Part shown: positions 1-10,680 of the stretch, one piece after another
How positions within the stretch are numbered: position 1 is the first letter of the stretch
Layout: the number at the start of each line of letters is the position of its first letter
From: Gossypium raimondii
Taxonomy: Eukaryota > Streptophyta > Magnoliopsida > Malvales > Malvaceae
Length of the DNA stretch: 64,000 nucleotides
NCBI RefSeq assembly: GCF_025698545.1
Contig: NC_068575.1
Location: 60,707,980 to 60,771,979 of the forward strand
Direction of reading: 5' to 3'
The notes under the pieces: model-generated
Told to the model about the DNA's origin: nothing
Database searches by the model: none
Seen by the model: the letters and a program-made list of their open reading frames with translations, nothing else
Position numbers and translations under genes: made by a program

Positions 1-718
1 TATGATTTTTTAATAAGTAATATCTCGAGTTTAGATTCGAGAAGGTCGTACCCTAACTTACTGGGTTTCGATTTTCACAATAGATCTAAATACACGAATC
101 TTTTCAAACTCAAGTATTAAACGATATCGGGAATCAAGAAGAGATCACGTCCTAACTTACTGGGCATGATCCCCTTTTTTCTCAAGTTTTAAACGATCTC
201 AGGAATTAAGAAAAGATCGTGTCCTAACTTACTGGGCATGATTTCTTTTTCAAATCCGAGATAGCTAAAAATCTTCTAAATAAGTAAATTTTGGCATTCA
301 TTTGCGCATCGAGAATTCAAAACATTGTGTCCTAACTTAATGGATATAATTCTCTTTCTCGATTAACGTGAAATATGTCATTTTCCCTAAAATTTTTAAC
401 ATTCCAATAAAGGATCGTATTTTAAAACTCTTTAAAGTTTCCAATCTTCGACACTAAGATATTAATTAATCAACTAGGTACCAATTTTGGGCGTGTCGAG
501 GGTGCTAACCCTTCCTCGTACGTAACCGACTCCCGAACCCATTTTTCTGAATTTCGTGGACCAAAATCGTTGTTTTAATAAAATTAAATTGTTTATTAAA
601 AACAACCACATTTCAAGGTGGCCCGATCACACCTTATCAAAAAGGATTGGTGGCGACTCCCATTTTCGTTTTCATTTTTAAAAATCCAAGTCGACTTAAC
701 AAAAAAATGGTGTAAACA
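1..718 (+). mobile_element. LTR fragment (probably Gypsy), 3' part
   Basis: This is the right-hand part of an LTR whose left part lies outside the window. Its reverse complement matches the solo LTR at 17992-19029 over several hundred bases. Shared blocks include the stretch around 490-540 (GGTGCTAACCCTTCCTCG) and the stretch around 645-662 (ATTGGTGGCGACTCCC). The motif CCTAACTTACTGGG or a variant recurs near 52, 150, 224 and 328, so the LTR carries diverged internal tandem units. The end is placed at 718 by alignment with the CA terminus of the other copy. It is an old, non-coding fossil. Assignment to Gypsy is from memory of similar plant LTRs. Confidence 0.7.
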
Positions 719-2279
719 AAGACATAATTAAAATCACTCTTCTACGAAGACTTTTTCATTGAAAGCACAATTGCAATCTGAACAACAATAATAGTTTGCT
801 CGCAATAATTTTGCTTTAAAATAAGTTCTTCTATGAACAAGACAAATGCTTTCTAGATCTCATAAATAAAACAATAACTCTTTGTAGGGCTTATGTTTGG
901 GGTTTGTTACTGTCCCTCATAGTAATGTTATCTGCAAGGTTGAAACATGTGTTCTCTAATTGAGGGTGCGATATGATTTATCATTGCACTCAACACTTAT
1001 AAGTATATCTCTAACTCTTTTGATTCCTTTAATTTAGCTTAATAATAAAATCGAAATAAAATAACAAATAACAAATATATTCATCTTGTAGTTTTCCAAA
1101 AACCCAAATCTCTTTAAATAAAAATTTTCAATCACATTAAAAACTTTCGAACTATCATTACTCAACTTTGTTTTTTCCACATTTTAACTTTGATAAAATA
1201 CTACTAAAAGTCTTTGTTTTAAAGAATCCAAAATCCCAATCAAAAGATGTCAATCAAATATAAATTGACATATCATATGCTAAGTTATAGTTGGAATTAC
1301 AGCTAGTACACATTAATAGTATCAAAATTTCATTCAAATGACTAAACAGTAGTTTAGATGCTATCATATCTAGAGCAGATTTTGGTGGACCAACTTGTAA
1401 TTTTTTATTTATCTTATGAAAGCAAAATTAATGTGTAAATATACTACGGTAAAATTCAATATACAATAGAGACTGCACAGAGGGAAAAAAAAAAAAAAAA
1501 AGGGACAGTTCCTTGGCGTGAAATAAGCGGACAGAGGGACAAAGGTACCAATTAGGTAAAACGTCAACATCTGTACTTTCTATAAATTTAAAACCTGTTT
1601 GGTATCGTTTAATACTTTTAACACTCTCTTTTTAGGTTTATCATTATTGTGTATTTATAATCGTATTTATTACATTTACTAGTCCATTTTGATTTGCTCT
1701 TAATTTATATTAAAATAATTTTGACATACTCAAATATTTAAATATTATTTTAATTTTTTATCATATTTATTTCGTGCTGTGGCAGAACCAAGGGCAAGCA
1801 GAGGCCCCGGCAACCCTTAAAATAAAATTTTTTTCATTTAGGTTCTTTATAATTTATAAAATTTTAAATCATTAATAGTAAAATTATACTTTAACCTCTA
1901 AAAAATAATAAAAATTTGATTTAATTCTTTAAAAATTATAAAGATATAATATATTAAAATGGTGAAATTATATTTTTACTATCGTAAAAATATACTATTT
2001 AATTCCGTCGCCAAAAATTTTTTCTAACTTCGCCAGTACTCGTATTGTCGTGTATGATATTGTCCATGTATGGATTGTTAAATCATTAGATTCTTATTTT
2101 TCTCACTGGTCATATTTTACACTCATCACATAATAAATAAAATCTTTGAAAAAAAATAAAAATATTCAAATTCATTATTTCAAACATGGTTCTGAATTTT
2201 CTTTTTATTAGACCGATGTTGAGCATCTACTCTAGCTAACACTCGTTCAAATTTAGATAATATAAATAAAATAACTTAT
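719..2279. other. AT-rich intergenic DNA
   Basis: No gene is seen. There is an A tract around 1484-1500. A short interspersed repeat lies at about 1785-2045: it starts with a GC-rich patch (GCAGAGGCCCCGGCAACCC) followed by AT-rich sequence. A similar patch in the opposite sense (GGGGGGCCAAGGCCC) occurs near 11311. This looks like a degenerate copy of a common plant repeat, but I cannot name the family. Confidence 0.4.
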
Positions 2280-2815
2280 ATTAGGTATATGCTCATGGGT
2301 CAGGATATTCATTTAGGCTTGAAGGCTCATTTAAAATTTAGGAGGGTTTGGACAAAAATATTAGACCCGAAAAATGAGTTTGGACAAAAAAAATAGGCCC
2401 ATTTAAAATATGAGCAGGGCTCGAGCTTGAACATTCAAGACCTGGTCCGACCTGTTTTAAGTTTATAATACTTCATATTATGTTATTTTTATATATTATG
2501 TAATTTAGAACACATTAAAAAAAGCTTATACTAAATATATAATACTACTTTTATGTAAACATTAAAATAATTTTAAAATAAATATTAAAATAAATTTCAA
2601 GAAATAAAAAATATATAAAATTATTAAAATAAAATAAATATTTTTTAAAAAATAAAATGGACGTGCCTAAAATGAGTTTAAGTTAGTCTTTTACAAATAT
2701 GGGCAGGTTTGGGCAAAATTTTAGATCCAAATTTCCGGCCAAGCTGAGCTTGGGCAATCATAAAATATGTTAATATCAAGCTTAGGCCCAAACCGTTGCC
2801 CATGAGCACCTCTAG
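2280..2815. mobile_element. MITE-like palindromic element, copy 1
   Basis: The left end reads GCTCATGGGTCAGG and the right end reads GCCCATGAGCACCTC, so the ends are imperfect inverted repeats. The body repeats GGGTTTGG and AAAATTTTAGA motifs. A second copy in the same orientation lies at about 59030-59515 and shares the AT-rich core almost block for block. No coding capacity is seen. A non-autonomous DNA transposon is the best explanation; the superfamily is not clear because a target duplication could not be fixed. Confidence 0.6.
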
Positions 2816-3141
2816 TACTGGTATCGGTATCGGTCTATTTCGATGTACTATTTCAGCTTTATCTCTATTTCTAAAAAATATTTGATATATGTATATAAAA
2901 ATATTTACAAATATCAAATAATGAGATTAAATAAATCTCGAATAAAATACTCATAAAAAAAATGAAGTTTTGGTTGGAGTGGTAAAAAATATTTTTAAAA
3001 TGTTGGTGGCATGATTCAAATCTCACCATAGGTAAATTTTACGATAAAAACATATAAAATACTCATAAATTATATAAAATATTATTTAATAAGTTTCACA
3101 AATACAATCAATCATTAAACAAACTCAAAATAAAAAAATAT

Positions 3142-3342
3142 TTCATAAATTAAATAACAATATCATCCCATACTATGCATATTGTTCAACAAATCCAAAA
3201 TAAATAATAAAATTTAATTTTAAAATATATTTTAAAGTTACTTCATAAATTAAATAATAATATCATCCCATGCTATGCATATAATTCAACAAATCCAAAA
3301 TAAATAATAAAAATTTAAATTTAAAATACATTTTAAAGTTAC
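3142..3342. repeat. tandem duplication, period 100 bp
   Basis: Two adjacent copies (3142-3241 and 3242-3342) each begin TTCATAAATTAAATAA, contain ATATCATCCCAT and end TTTTAAAGTTAC. They differ at only a few positions, so the duplication is fairly recent. The repeat is non-coding. Confidence 0.8.
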
Positions 3343-3689
3343 TTTTTTAATACCAGGCAGTACACCATATTCTAACCAGTATCAATCAGAGTATTCCAAC
3401 TTATAGGACTACTACCAAAACAAAAATTAGAATAACATAATTAGTAGGGCACGAAGGGCAGTTTTCAAAGACTTAATTAGTAGAGCCTTCACCGTATATG
3501 ACAAATGGTATACTGTTTGAGTATGTGACTGTGTGAAAGGAACAGTGCTTTTGTTATGAATGTTTTTATCATGCTCTAATTATATTTCATCCTTCTACTT
3601 CAAAATTTTGAGAAATTAGTCCCTTTAATTTATTAGAATTCAGTATTTATACTTTACAGAAACTGAAAGCTAGTTCAATTGAGTAATGA

Positions 3690-4040
3690 TGTTAAAATTC
3701 TGGTTAAAATATGTTATAAGTCCCTATACTCTTCACAAATTTGAAATTAGTCTCTGCATTTTTATTTCTAGGAATTTAGTTCCTCCACTTTTCAAGTTTC
3801 AAAATTTAAGTCTAGCAGTTAACATTTTTAAAATTATGTTGTTAAATTTAGGTTCATTACAATGCCATTTTTTTAGTCGCATGGCTACCAAGTGAATATT
3901 TTTATTCCAAAATGTCACACCAACAAATTTAACGATATTAAAAATTGGACTTGAATTTTAAAATCTAAAAAGTAGAGGGATTAGATTCCTAGAAATAAAA
4001 GTATAAGGACTAAATTCTAAATTTATGAAAAGTAATCTAA
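3690..4040. repeat. hairpin-forming inverted repeat
   Basis: The left arm (about 3718-3815, with AAGTCCCTATACTCTTC and CCTCCACTTTTCAAG) is the reverse complement of the right arm (about 3935-4035, with AAAAAGTAGAGGGATTAG and AAGTATAAGGACTAAAT). The loop is about 120 bp. This 'AGTCCCT..ACTTTT' hairpin family recurs in the window: 12218-12562, 55690-56100, and a single arm inside ABCA2 intron 1 at about 35715-35820. It is probably a family of non-autonomous inverted-repeat elements that lies about 400 bp upstream of the first PRE gene. Confidence 0.65.
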
Positions 4041-4337
4041 TTTCTTTTGTGAAACTGCCAACATGGAGATCAACAGTTTAGCAATTTATACGTAAGGAAT
4101 TAACAAAATATGCAATTCAACAATTAGCAAAATCAACAATTCAAGTTCATATATTCACTCACAATTGCATTAACTTTTCAATATTCATAAAGTATAATGA
4201 TCGAATTCTGATAAATTAAAGTAAAGAAACTAATTTCTCATTTTCCATAAAGTAGAGGGATGAAATTTAGAATTAAACCATTTTATTAGCTATATAGAAA
4301 GATATGTAAGTAGTTGTGCAATCTCCCATCCTAAACT

Positions 4338-4347
4338 CTATTTATAA
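4338..4347 (+). promoter_or_regulatory. TATA box of the first PRE-like gene
   Basis: CTATTTATAA lies about 100 bp upstream of the start codon at 4439. It is followed by a pyrimidine- and C-rich leader, as expected for a plant core promoter. The position predicts a leader of about 65-75 nt. Confidence 0.55.
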
Positions 4348-4422
4348 GCATTGCTTGTGGCCTCTCTAATCTTAAAAATCCCCCCACCCACCAATTTAAT
4401 TTCGAAGTCTTTTCGAAGGGTT

Positions 4423-4437
4423 ATGAGTGTGTGTTAA
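4423..4437 (+). promoter_or_regulatory. four-codon upstream ORF
   Basis: ATG-AGT-GTG-TGT-TAA encodes Met-Ser-Val-Cys and stops one base before the main ATG at 4439. If the transcript starts at the TATA box at 4338, this minimal uORF is in the leader. Ribosomes would have to leak past it or reinitiate one base later, which should lower translation of the PRE-like protein. The function is inferred from position only. Confidence 0.45.
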
Positions 4438-4438
4438 A

Positions 4439-4934
4439 ATGTCTAGCCAACGATCAACTAGTTCCAACAAGATCACGGATGATGAGCTCAATGCTCTCAT
4501 CTTAAGGCTACAAACATTGCTCCCACAGCTTGATCAAAGCCGCCATGGCAGGGTACACGCCCCATCTCTTTCTCTTAGGGTTTAAGATATCTTGGTATCT
4601 AAAAATCATATCGAGATCAAATTCGAAATTAGAATCGAGTCACACTTATTTTGTCCATTAACAAAAAAATCAAGACATAAAATTTAACGATGATCGAATT
4701 TTTTTATCGTTCAATTCAACATATTATAAATTATTAAACCCTAAAATAACCTTTAGTTTGTATGTTTCTTATTATTAGGTATCGGCAGCGAAAGTTTTAA
4801 ACGAAATATGCAGTTATATCAGAAGATTACAAAACGAGGTTGATGGTTTAAGTGGAAGACTGTCTCAATGTTTAGATTCCATGGATTTAACTGGTTTTGA
4901 TGCAGAGATTGTTAGAGATTTGCTGCAACAGTAG
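4439..4934 (+). CDS. PRE/ILI-type atypical HLH regulator (89 aa)
   Basis: Exons are 4439-4552 and 4779-4934, joined by a GT-AG intron at a codon boundary; the second gene at 15653 has its intron at the same place. The 89-aa product starts MSSQRSTSSNKITDDELNAL. It has helix 1 (about 13-30, with LQTLLPQL), a loop with a basic patch, and helix 2 (about 39-70, starting VSAAKVLNEICSYIRRLQ). There is no basic DNA-binding region. By family knowledge such proteins are nuclear and dimerise with bHLH proteins such as IBH1-type repressors, promoting cell elongation downstream of brassinosteroid, gibberellin and light signals. This copy departs from the family consensus: QNEVDGLSGRLSQ replaces the usual [13 protein letters not shown], and the tail differs. 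It may therefore have a different partner range. Length is typical of the family (about 90 aa). Confidence 0.88.
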
Positions 4935-5656
4935 TAGCAACCCCCTTTTTTTTTTCCTGTTACTCTTTCATGTTTCTGAAATTTACATGAAAAAGAAAGA
5001 AATTATATATCTGTCATGCATGTTTCATATGGTAATTTCTTAAATTTTTATCTCCATCTTCCATATTTGTCCTAAAAATGCTAAGGTTCTTTGGGAGAGC
5101 CATTTTCATTTGAAACTATATACTTTCTTATTGTGGGTTACAATAATATTGTAATTTCACTTAAATTTTAAGTACATGTGCATATCCAACTTGTATATTA
5201 CACTAATTTTATTGACATTGTAATTTTGTTTTTAGTATATCAAGTTGAAATTGTCTGTATGTTAGTGTTTAATTTATATAATTTAAATATCTTCATCCTC
5301 GAATTCAAACTGATTTTTGATGCTTCATTTAATAAGTTAATAAAATGACATGATTAATATATGAAAATTTTGAATGCTTTGATATTTGGGAAATATATTT
5401 TATTATTAAATATAAAATTCTAAATTTTAAAAACAAGATTAAGAAAATAAAAAAAACTAAATTCTAAATTTACCTAACCTATTAATAAATAAAATTTTAT
5501 GCTTATTGAAAGGTTTAAATTTTGACATACAAGTTTTACAAAATTAGTTAATTTTAGAGCTAGAAATGATTTGTTACTAAATTTGAATTTAAAAATTTTA
5601 GTTAAAACGGTTCATCACCAAGTATAATAATAAATATTTATTCAAATTTAATCATG
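4935..5656. other. 3' flank of first PRE gene, AT-rich
   Basis: The first 200 bp should hold the 3' UTR. Beyond that the sequence is AT-rich without ORFs, repeats or RNA genes that I can recognise. Confidence 0.4.
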
Positions 5657-7565
5657 TGTAACACCCTCATATCTGACCTGACCGCCGAGTTAAGGCGTCA
5701 GAATGTCACATTCGTTGCCGAAGCAACTACTGAAAATTTCTGATCAATTTATCTTATCATTTAATTAATGTAGATCATTAACTAATTTCAGTAATAATTG
5801 AATTTACAATAGAACTAATTATGAGTTAAAGGAGCTCATTAAAACATCCACAGTTGATCAAAGGCCAAATTGTAAAGTTCATAAAAAATTTTGAACTGTC
5901 GTCGTGACGTCGTCTCCATTTCCTACAAGTTCCATGCTTTATTTTTATTTATTTATTTTATATCATTACCTGAACCGTATTCAGATGTCATAACAACTTC
6001 ATTTTACATATCATCCACTTACATCTATTTCTAATCCCAAGTCCTCATAAAAACATGATATTCAATTAAATATAACAAAGTTTATAAAATGAACACAAAT
6101 ATTAAAATTTTACAAATAAGACCATTGGAGGACTTGCACTTGCAAAATTAGTTTACCCACATTATGTATATTTCATATTTATTTCTAAATTGTGCCAATC
6201 AATTTAATTCTTCATAAAATTTTAACAACGAATTCGTTTAAACATACTCATATGTACCAATCATCCCATCACCTACAACCATTTCAAAACATTTCAAATT
6301 CATCTACTATATATATTCATATATTTTTCCTCCTCCTCCTCTCCATTCCACATCTAACATTATATATAATTCCACTATTTACTTATGTGTTCATATCAAA
6401 GCTATCCATTTGAGTCATAGTCACTAAATTATTTATATATTAAGCTAAAGAATTCTAAATTAAGACCCGCTTGATGTTTGAAACTAGACTCAAATATATT
6501 TTTACCATAAAATTTCAAAATTTATAATTTAGCCAATAAGTACAGTAAAATCTTCAGATCTATCATTGTTCTGCTGTTTGAAAGCTTCGACCTTTCTTTA
6601 CTACTAACAAAAATTCATATATCACATAATATGAAATTCTTTTGCTTACACTGTTTCTTCTTTGTAAAACTAAACTCAATAGGCTTTAATTTCATACGTC
6701 AATTAACCTCTAATTCAATTTCTACAATTTTTAGAGAATTTTCAAAGTCAAACTACTGCTGCTGTCTAAAACTATTTTAGTGCAAAATGTTAATAACCAA
6801 GAGTATAACACCCTCCTTTCCTTTCTCTAAAATATTTCCAATCACGTCCTCTTATTTCCCTTCACTAACATATCAAGAACATAAAACCTTATATAAGAAA
6901 ACTCTACTTTAACATCATTTTCATGCTTTTTCAATAATATCAAACTTAAAAATATATTGAAATCTTGATGTTCTTACCTTATCCTATTGATTTCAATCTT
7001 TAACTTTATTTTCTCTCTCCTCCAACTTCCATTCTCTTGTTCTCCATAGCCTCCTTATCACTTTTCTTTCTTGGTGATTATGAAAATTTCTTGAAATTCT
7101 TGGTGAAAATGGTGGATTTTTGGTGGAAGGACCAAATTGTAGAGACAACAAAGTTTTCTTCTTCTCTCCCCCTCACATTAAAATATTAATAAAGTAATAT
7201 TTTTTAATTAAATAATTATAAAATATTATCAAAATATCTCCAACATCATCACTGCCTTCTAAAGTTCTCTCTCTTTCTAATTAACCATTTTGTCTTTTAT
7301 GATCTTTTAAAATTTCATCATTGAATTATCACTTAATTTAATAAAATTATGATTTAGTCCTCATAATTCTTCACCTATTTAATTTGGTCCCTGCATGCCA
7401 ATTCCATGTCATAGAAAATTGGATTATTTTCAATTTTGGTCCTTCAACTTTTTATTTTTACACTTTGATCCCTAAATGTTGAATATTTACACTTGAGCCA
7501 AAAACTTTTCACATATTTACAATTTAGTCCTTACTTTAAATCAATATACTAAAACCTACTGCTTA

Positions 7566-7615
<50 letters not shown>

Positions 7616-7812
7616 TCCTCAATATTCTCTTTTATCATCTTTATAACATTTTCTCATTTTATTGAGAAAATCAATTATACATCGTGTCAAGCTTCTTGAT
7701 TTAACTCTCTTTTGATATATTGTAACTTTCATTTTCTTTGATCTTATACCTTTTTTCACTAAAATTTTATCTCATATTATTTACGACCAATAAGGGTTTT
7801 GAGGATGTTACA
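5657..7812 (+). mobile_element. solo-LTR-like block (LTR retrotransposon fossil)
   Basis: The block begins TGTAACACCCTCATATCTG and ends GGTTTTGAGGATGTTACA, so it has TG...CA termini with the short inverted repeat TGTAACA/TGTTACA typical of plant LTRs. The flanks TCATG (5652-5656) and TTATG (7813-7817) match at four of five positions, as expected of an aged 5-bp target duplication. No protein domain is present. At 2.16 kb it fits a long LTR left after recombination between two LTRs, or an old non-autonomous element. It contains an ATT microsatellite at about 7565-7613. A truncated relative of its left end lies at 20722-20800. Confidence 0.6.
7565..7613. repeat. (ATT)n microsatellite
   Basis: An uninterrupted run of about 16 ATT/TTA units inside the LTR-like block. 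It is likely polymorphic between individuals. Confidence 0.9.
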
Positions 7813-8130
7813 TTATGAAATTAAATAAGTTAATTATACTCAATATTTCTTTATCATCAAATTAATCAAATATAAATATTTATTCAAAATAAAAGTATAA
7901 TAAATTAATTTTGAAATTAAATAATTTAATTATACAAATTTTGTGAGGTTGGTGTCATAAAATGGACTCTAGGATTGATAAAAAAATCAAGTTTAAAAAT
8001 TAATAAATAATACTATGACCTTTTTTTAATTTATTATAAAATAATTTATGTAAAGCAACTATTTAGTTCACAATTAAAAATAAAATAATAGATTTACAAA
8101 AAATAAAAGGCGTTGATCCGATTAGGGAGG
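7813..8130. other. AT-rich spacer
   Basis: Nothing recognisable is seen. The composition is simple AT-rich plant intergenic sequence. Confidence 0.4.
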
Positions 8131-8425
8131 AGTGACGGAGCCAGGGAATGGTCACTTTAAAGCAAGACTCCGTGAGGGGACCCAAAGTCCAACCACCCTA
8201 TTGACCCCACTTGGGTTACAAGCAGGCATTATCCCACTCGACGGGCAACGAGGGTCAACCTGCTTTTTTAAATACTGCTTATTTAAAGTACAATACCGAT
8301 GTGGGATTATTTCTTCATTGCACGTGCATCATGACGAGTGGCTGATTTTGAGGTGTTATCCGAGTTGTGAAATCGCTGTTATACTCAAAATCAATGATTG
8401 CCAAAGATCAAATAGGTTCCTCTGA
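8131..8425 (+). other. higher-complexity segment of unknown origin
   Basis: This stretch is clearly richer in G+C than its surroundings and keeps a 97-codon reading frame on the plus strand (8132-8425). The predicted peptide has no motif that I recognise. The part near 8293-8312 (TACCGATGTGGGATTATTTC) resembles a motif common in plant repeat ends. It could be part of a transposable element, an expressed non-coding region or a small lineage gene; I cannot decide. Confidence 0.25.
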
Positions 8426-10010
8426 ATTGACAAACCTATGAATTACATAATAGAAACGAAAACAATCGATCTCGACAGAGCCCTATTTTAGCTATCATTA
8501 TCACACACAATACTGGATTTGCATTTGTTCTTTTTGTCTATACAAAGTTCCATAGCTGCTGGCTTTCATCACATACATTGAAACATTAAACATTAGTTTA
8601 GAATCAATTCCTATTAATTAAAAGTGAAAAACTTGCTGCAATTTAGACAGTGTAAAAGTCTGTTCCATAACCCCATAGCCATAGGCCTCAGCTTCTACAA
8701 TATGTACTAATATAGGAAATGTGTGATGTATCCTATACGGGTTTTTCATATTTTTAAAAAAATGAAGAGTCGAAATAACATAATATGCTGAAACGTGAAA
8801 AAGCAACACACATGCAATCCTTTCTCAACTCGCTTCTAAGCTTTTCTCTCTAGTTTTTCAATTCCTTCAAGTGTCATAACTGCAGCCCCAGACACCATTA
8901 CATAATAAGAATTTACACTTGAAAACAACCAAATATAATATTTAGCCTGCTTTTTAGATTTTATTAAATTAAAGTTAAAGGTTATAATTTTATATATATG
9001 GTAGTGGGTTGCAATTCAATGAATTCATTAAGTCTTCCAAATTATGAATAATTTAGTTAATTAGGGTTTTTTTAGGGGGGAATATTATGTTTTGTTTTAC
9101 TATTTTGGAGAAGGAAACATGTCAAGTTGCTCATGATCACTGACTTCCAATTGCAAATTGAAACTAACTTGTGGTTGAATTAATTCATGTAATTAATGGT
9201 GGTCCATCTCAATTTGTTGCTCAAATATTGTTGCAAAAGTTTAAAAAGGGGAAAACCCTTCAACACTATATTGAGCTCAAACTATTTAAACATGTAACAA
9301 TAGTTTGTTGAACTATTTTTCATAAATTATTCGAGGTTAAAGTATTTGGGAGGTCCATATATTATAAAAATTAGATTAAATTAATTTTTTTATTAAATTA
9401 TTAGATGGGTAAATTAATTTTTCAATTATGTTTTACTAATTTATGTAACAATATGTACTTTATAAAAATTTTTAAAAAACTTATAAATTATTAAAAATTC
9501 AAATAATAATAATAAAACCCGTAAAAGTTTTGTTAAAAATTTTCCACATCACCAATAAAATCTACATGAACTATCAATTGAGTTGTCATATCAATACGGT
9601 TAAAATTTTAACAATTTAATAAAATTTTTCATCCAAAAATATAATTTAACTAGATTTTGAATGTTGAGGGCCAAAGTAATAAAAAATTAAGACCAAAATA
9701 ACAAAAGAGGTAAATATTAGGAGTTGAATTTATAGTTCTACATTTTCATACATACATATAATTATTAGTTTTTAATCCTTGTTTATAAATAAGATATTCA
9801 TAAATAAGTAGTTTCAACATACACGAACAATATTCATAAAATATATTAGTAGGATTGTACCTTTTAGTGTATTATTTTGTAATTTTTTTTCTAAATAATT
9901 GAAAGAAAAAGGTATGATAAAGGGTATAATACAAAAATCTCTTATAAGTATTTATTCTAAATTAAATAAGAAATTTTAATAAAAGTAAGAATCTGTTATG
10001 ATACTCATTA
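8426..10010. other. AT-rich intergenic DNA
   Basis: No gene is supported. Around 9290-9720 is a degenerate repeat with phrases such as AATTTTTTTATTAAATTA and AGTTGTCATATCAATACGG; similar wording recurs near 55020-55310 and 32270-32470, so these appear to be members of one old dispersed family. Confidence 0.35.
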
Positions 10011-10529
10011 TTACCGACTCGCTACTTAATTGAGTCCTGACCCTGACTCGGACCCGTACTCTATACGGTTCGCATGTAAGACACTCGCACCCCTTTATAA
10101 GACTGCATGATGTGGGTTCGCACTATCATATAAACACATGTTAGCCCTAGAGTAGGGTACGTGTCGACATGCAGAAGAACCTACCTACGATATCACATTC
10201 ATAAATAATAACTAAATCATATAAATACACAACTTAACCCGTCTAAAAAAACACATATAAAAATACTCAAGAAAATGGAATTCTAATAATAAGAGAGAGA
10301 TTTACAATAGCATATCTACCACATAGACAAATGCATGTTACCTTTTAAGACAATATTAAGTTAAATTAGTTAAGTAATCATAATATGAACAAAAATTGTA
10401 CAGAAATGCATATGCTAAGAAGATCATTGTAGACCTTTCTTGGAGTCTCAAAATTTTATTTTAGAATCATCAATTAAATAAATATTATAATATTTTATAT
10501 TCCGAGGAAAACTAAATAATTAAAGAAAA

Positions 10530-10670
10530 ACGAAGGGTGGTGGTGGCATTGACGCACAGTCCTCGCTGGCCATGGGATGAATGTCATGTGCGCCCTAATT
10601 GCACGCTGAGCACTTCACTCATCACTCTATATTTAACATCTGAGACTGCTCAGATAGATACTTTCATCAT
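10530..10670 (+). other. promoter-like non-repetitive island
   Basis: A patch of normal complexity with TCATGTGCGCCC and a TATA-like CTATATTTAAC at about 10626, followed by CTGAGACTGCTCAGATAG, a short self-complementary run. No ORF follows. It could be a promoter of an unseen non-coding RNA or a conserved regulatory element. This rests on composition only. Confidence 0.2.
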
Positions 10671-10680
10671 CAAAATCCCA

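Noticed and set aside
8305-8340. Possible miR164-type precursor because of GCACGTGCA.
   Set aside because: Only the palindromic CACGTG part matches. The rest of the mature sequence and a star strand are absent.
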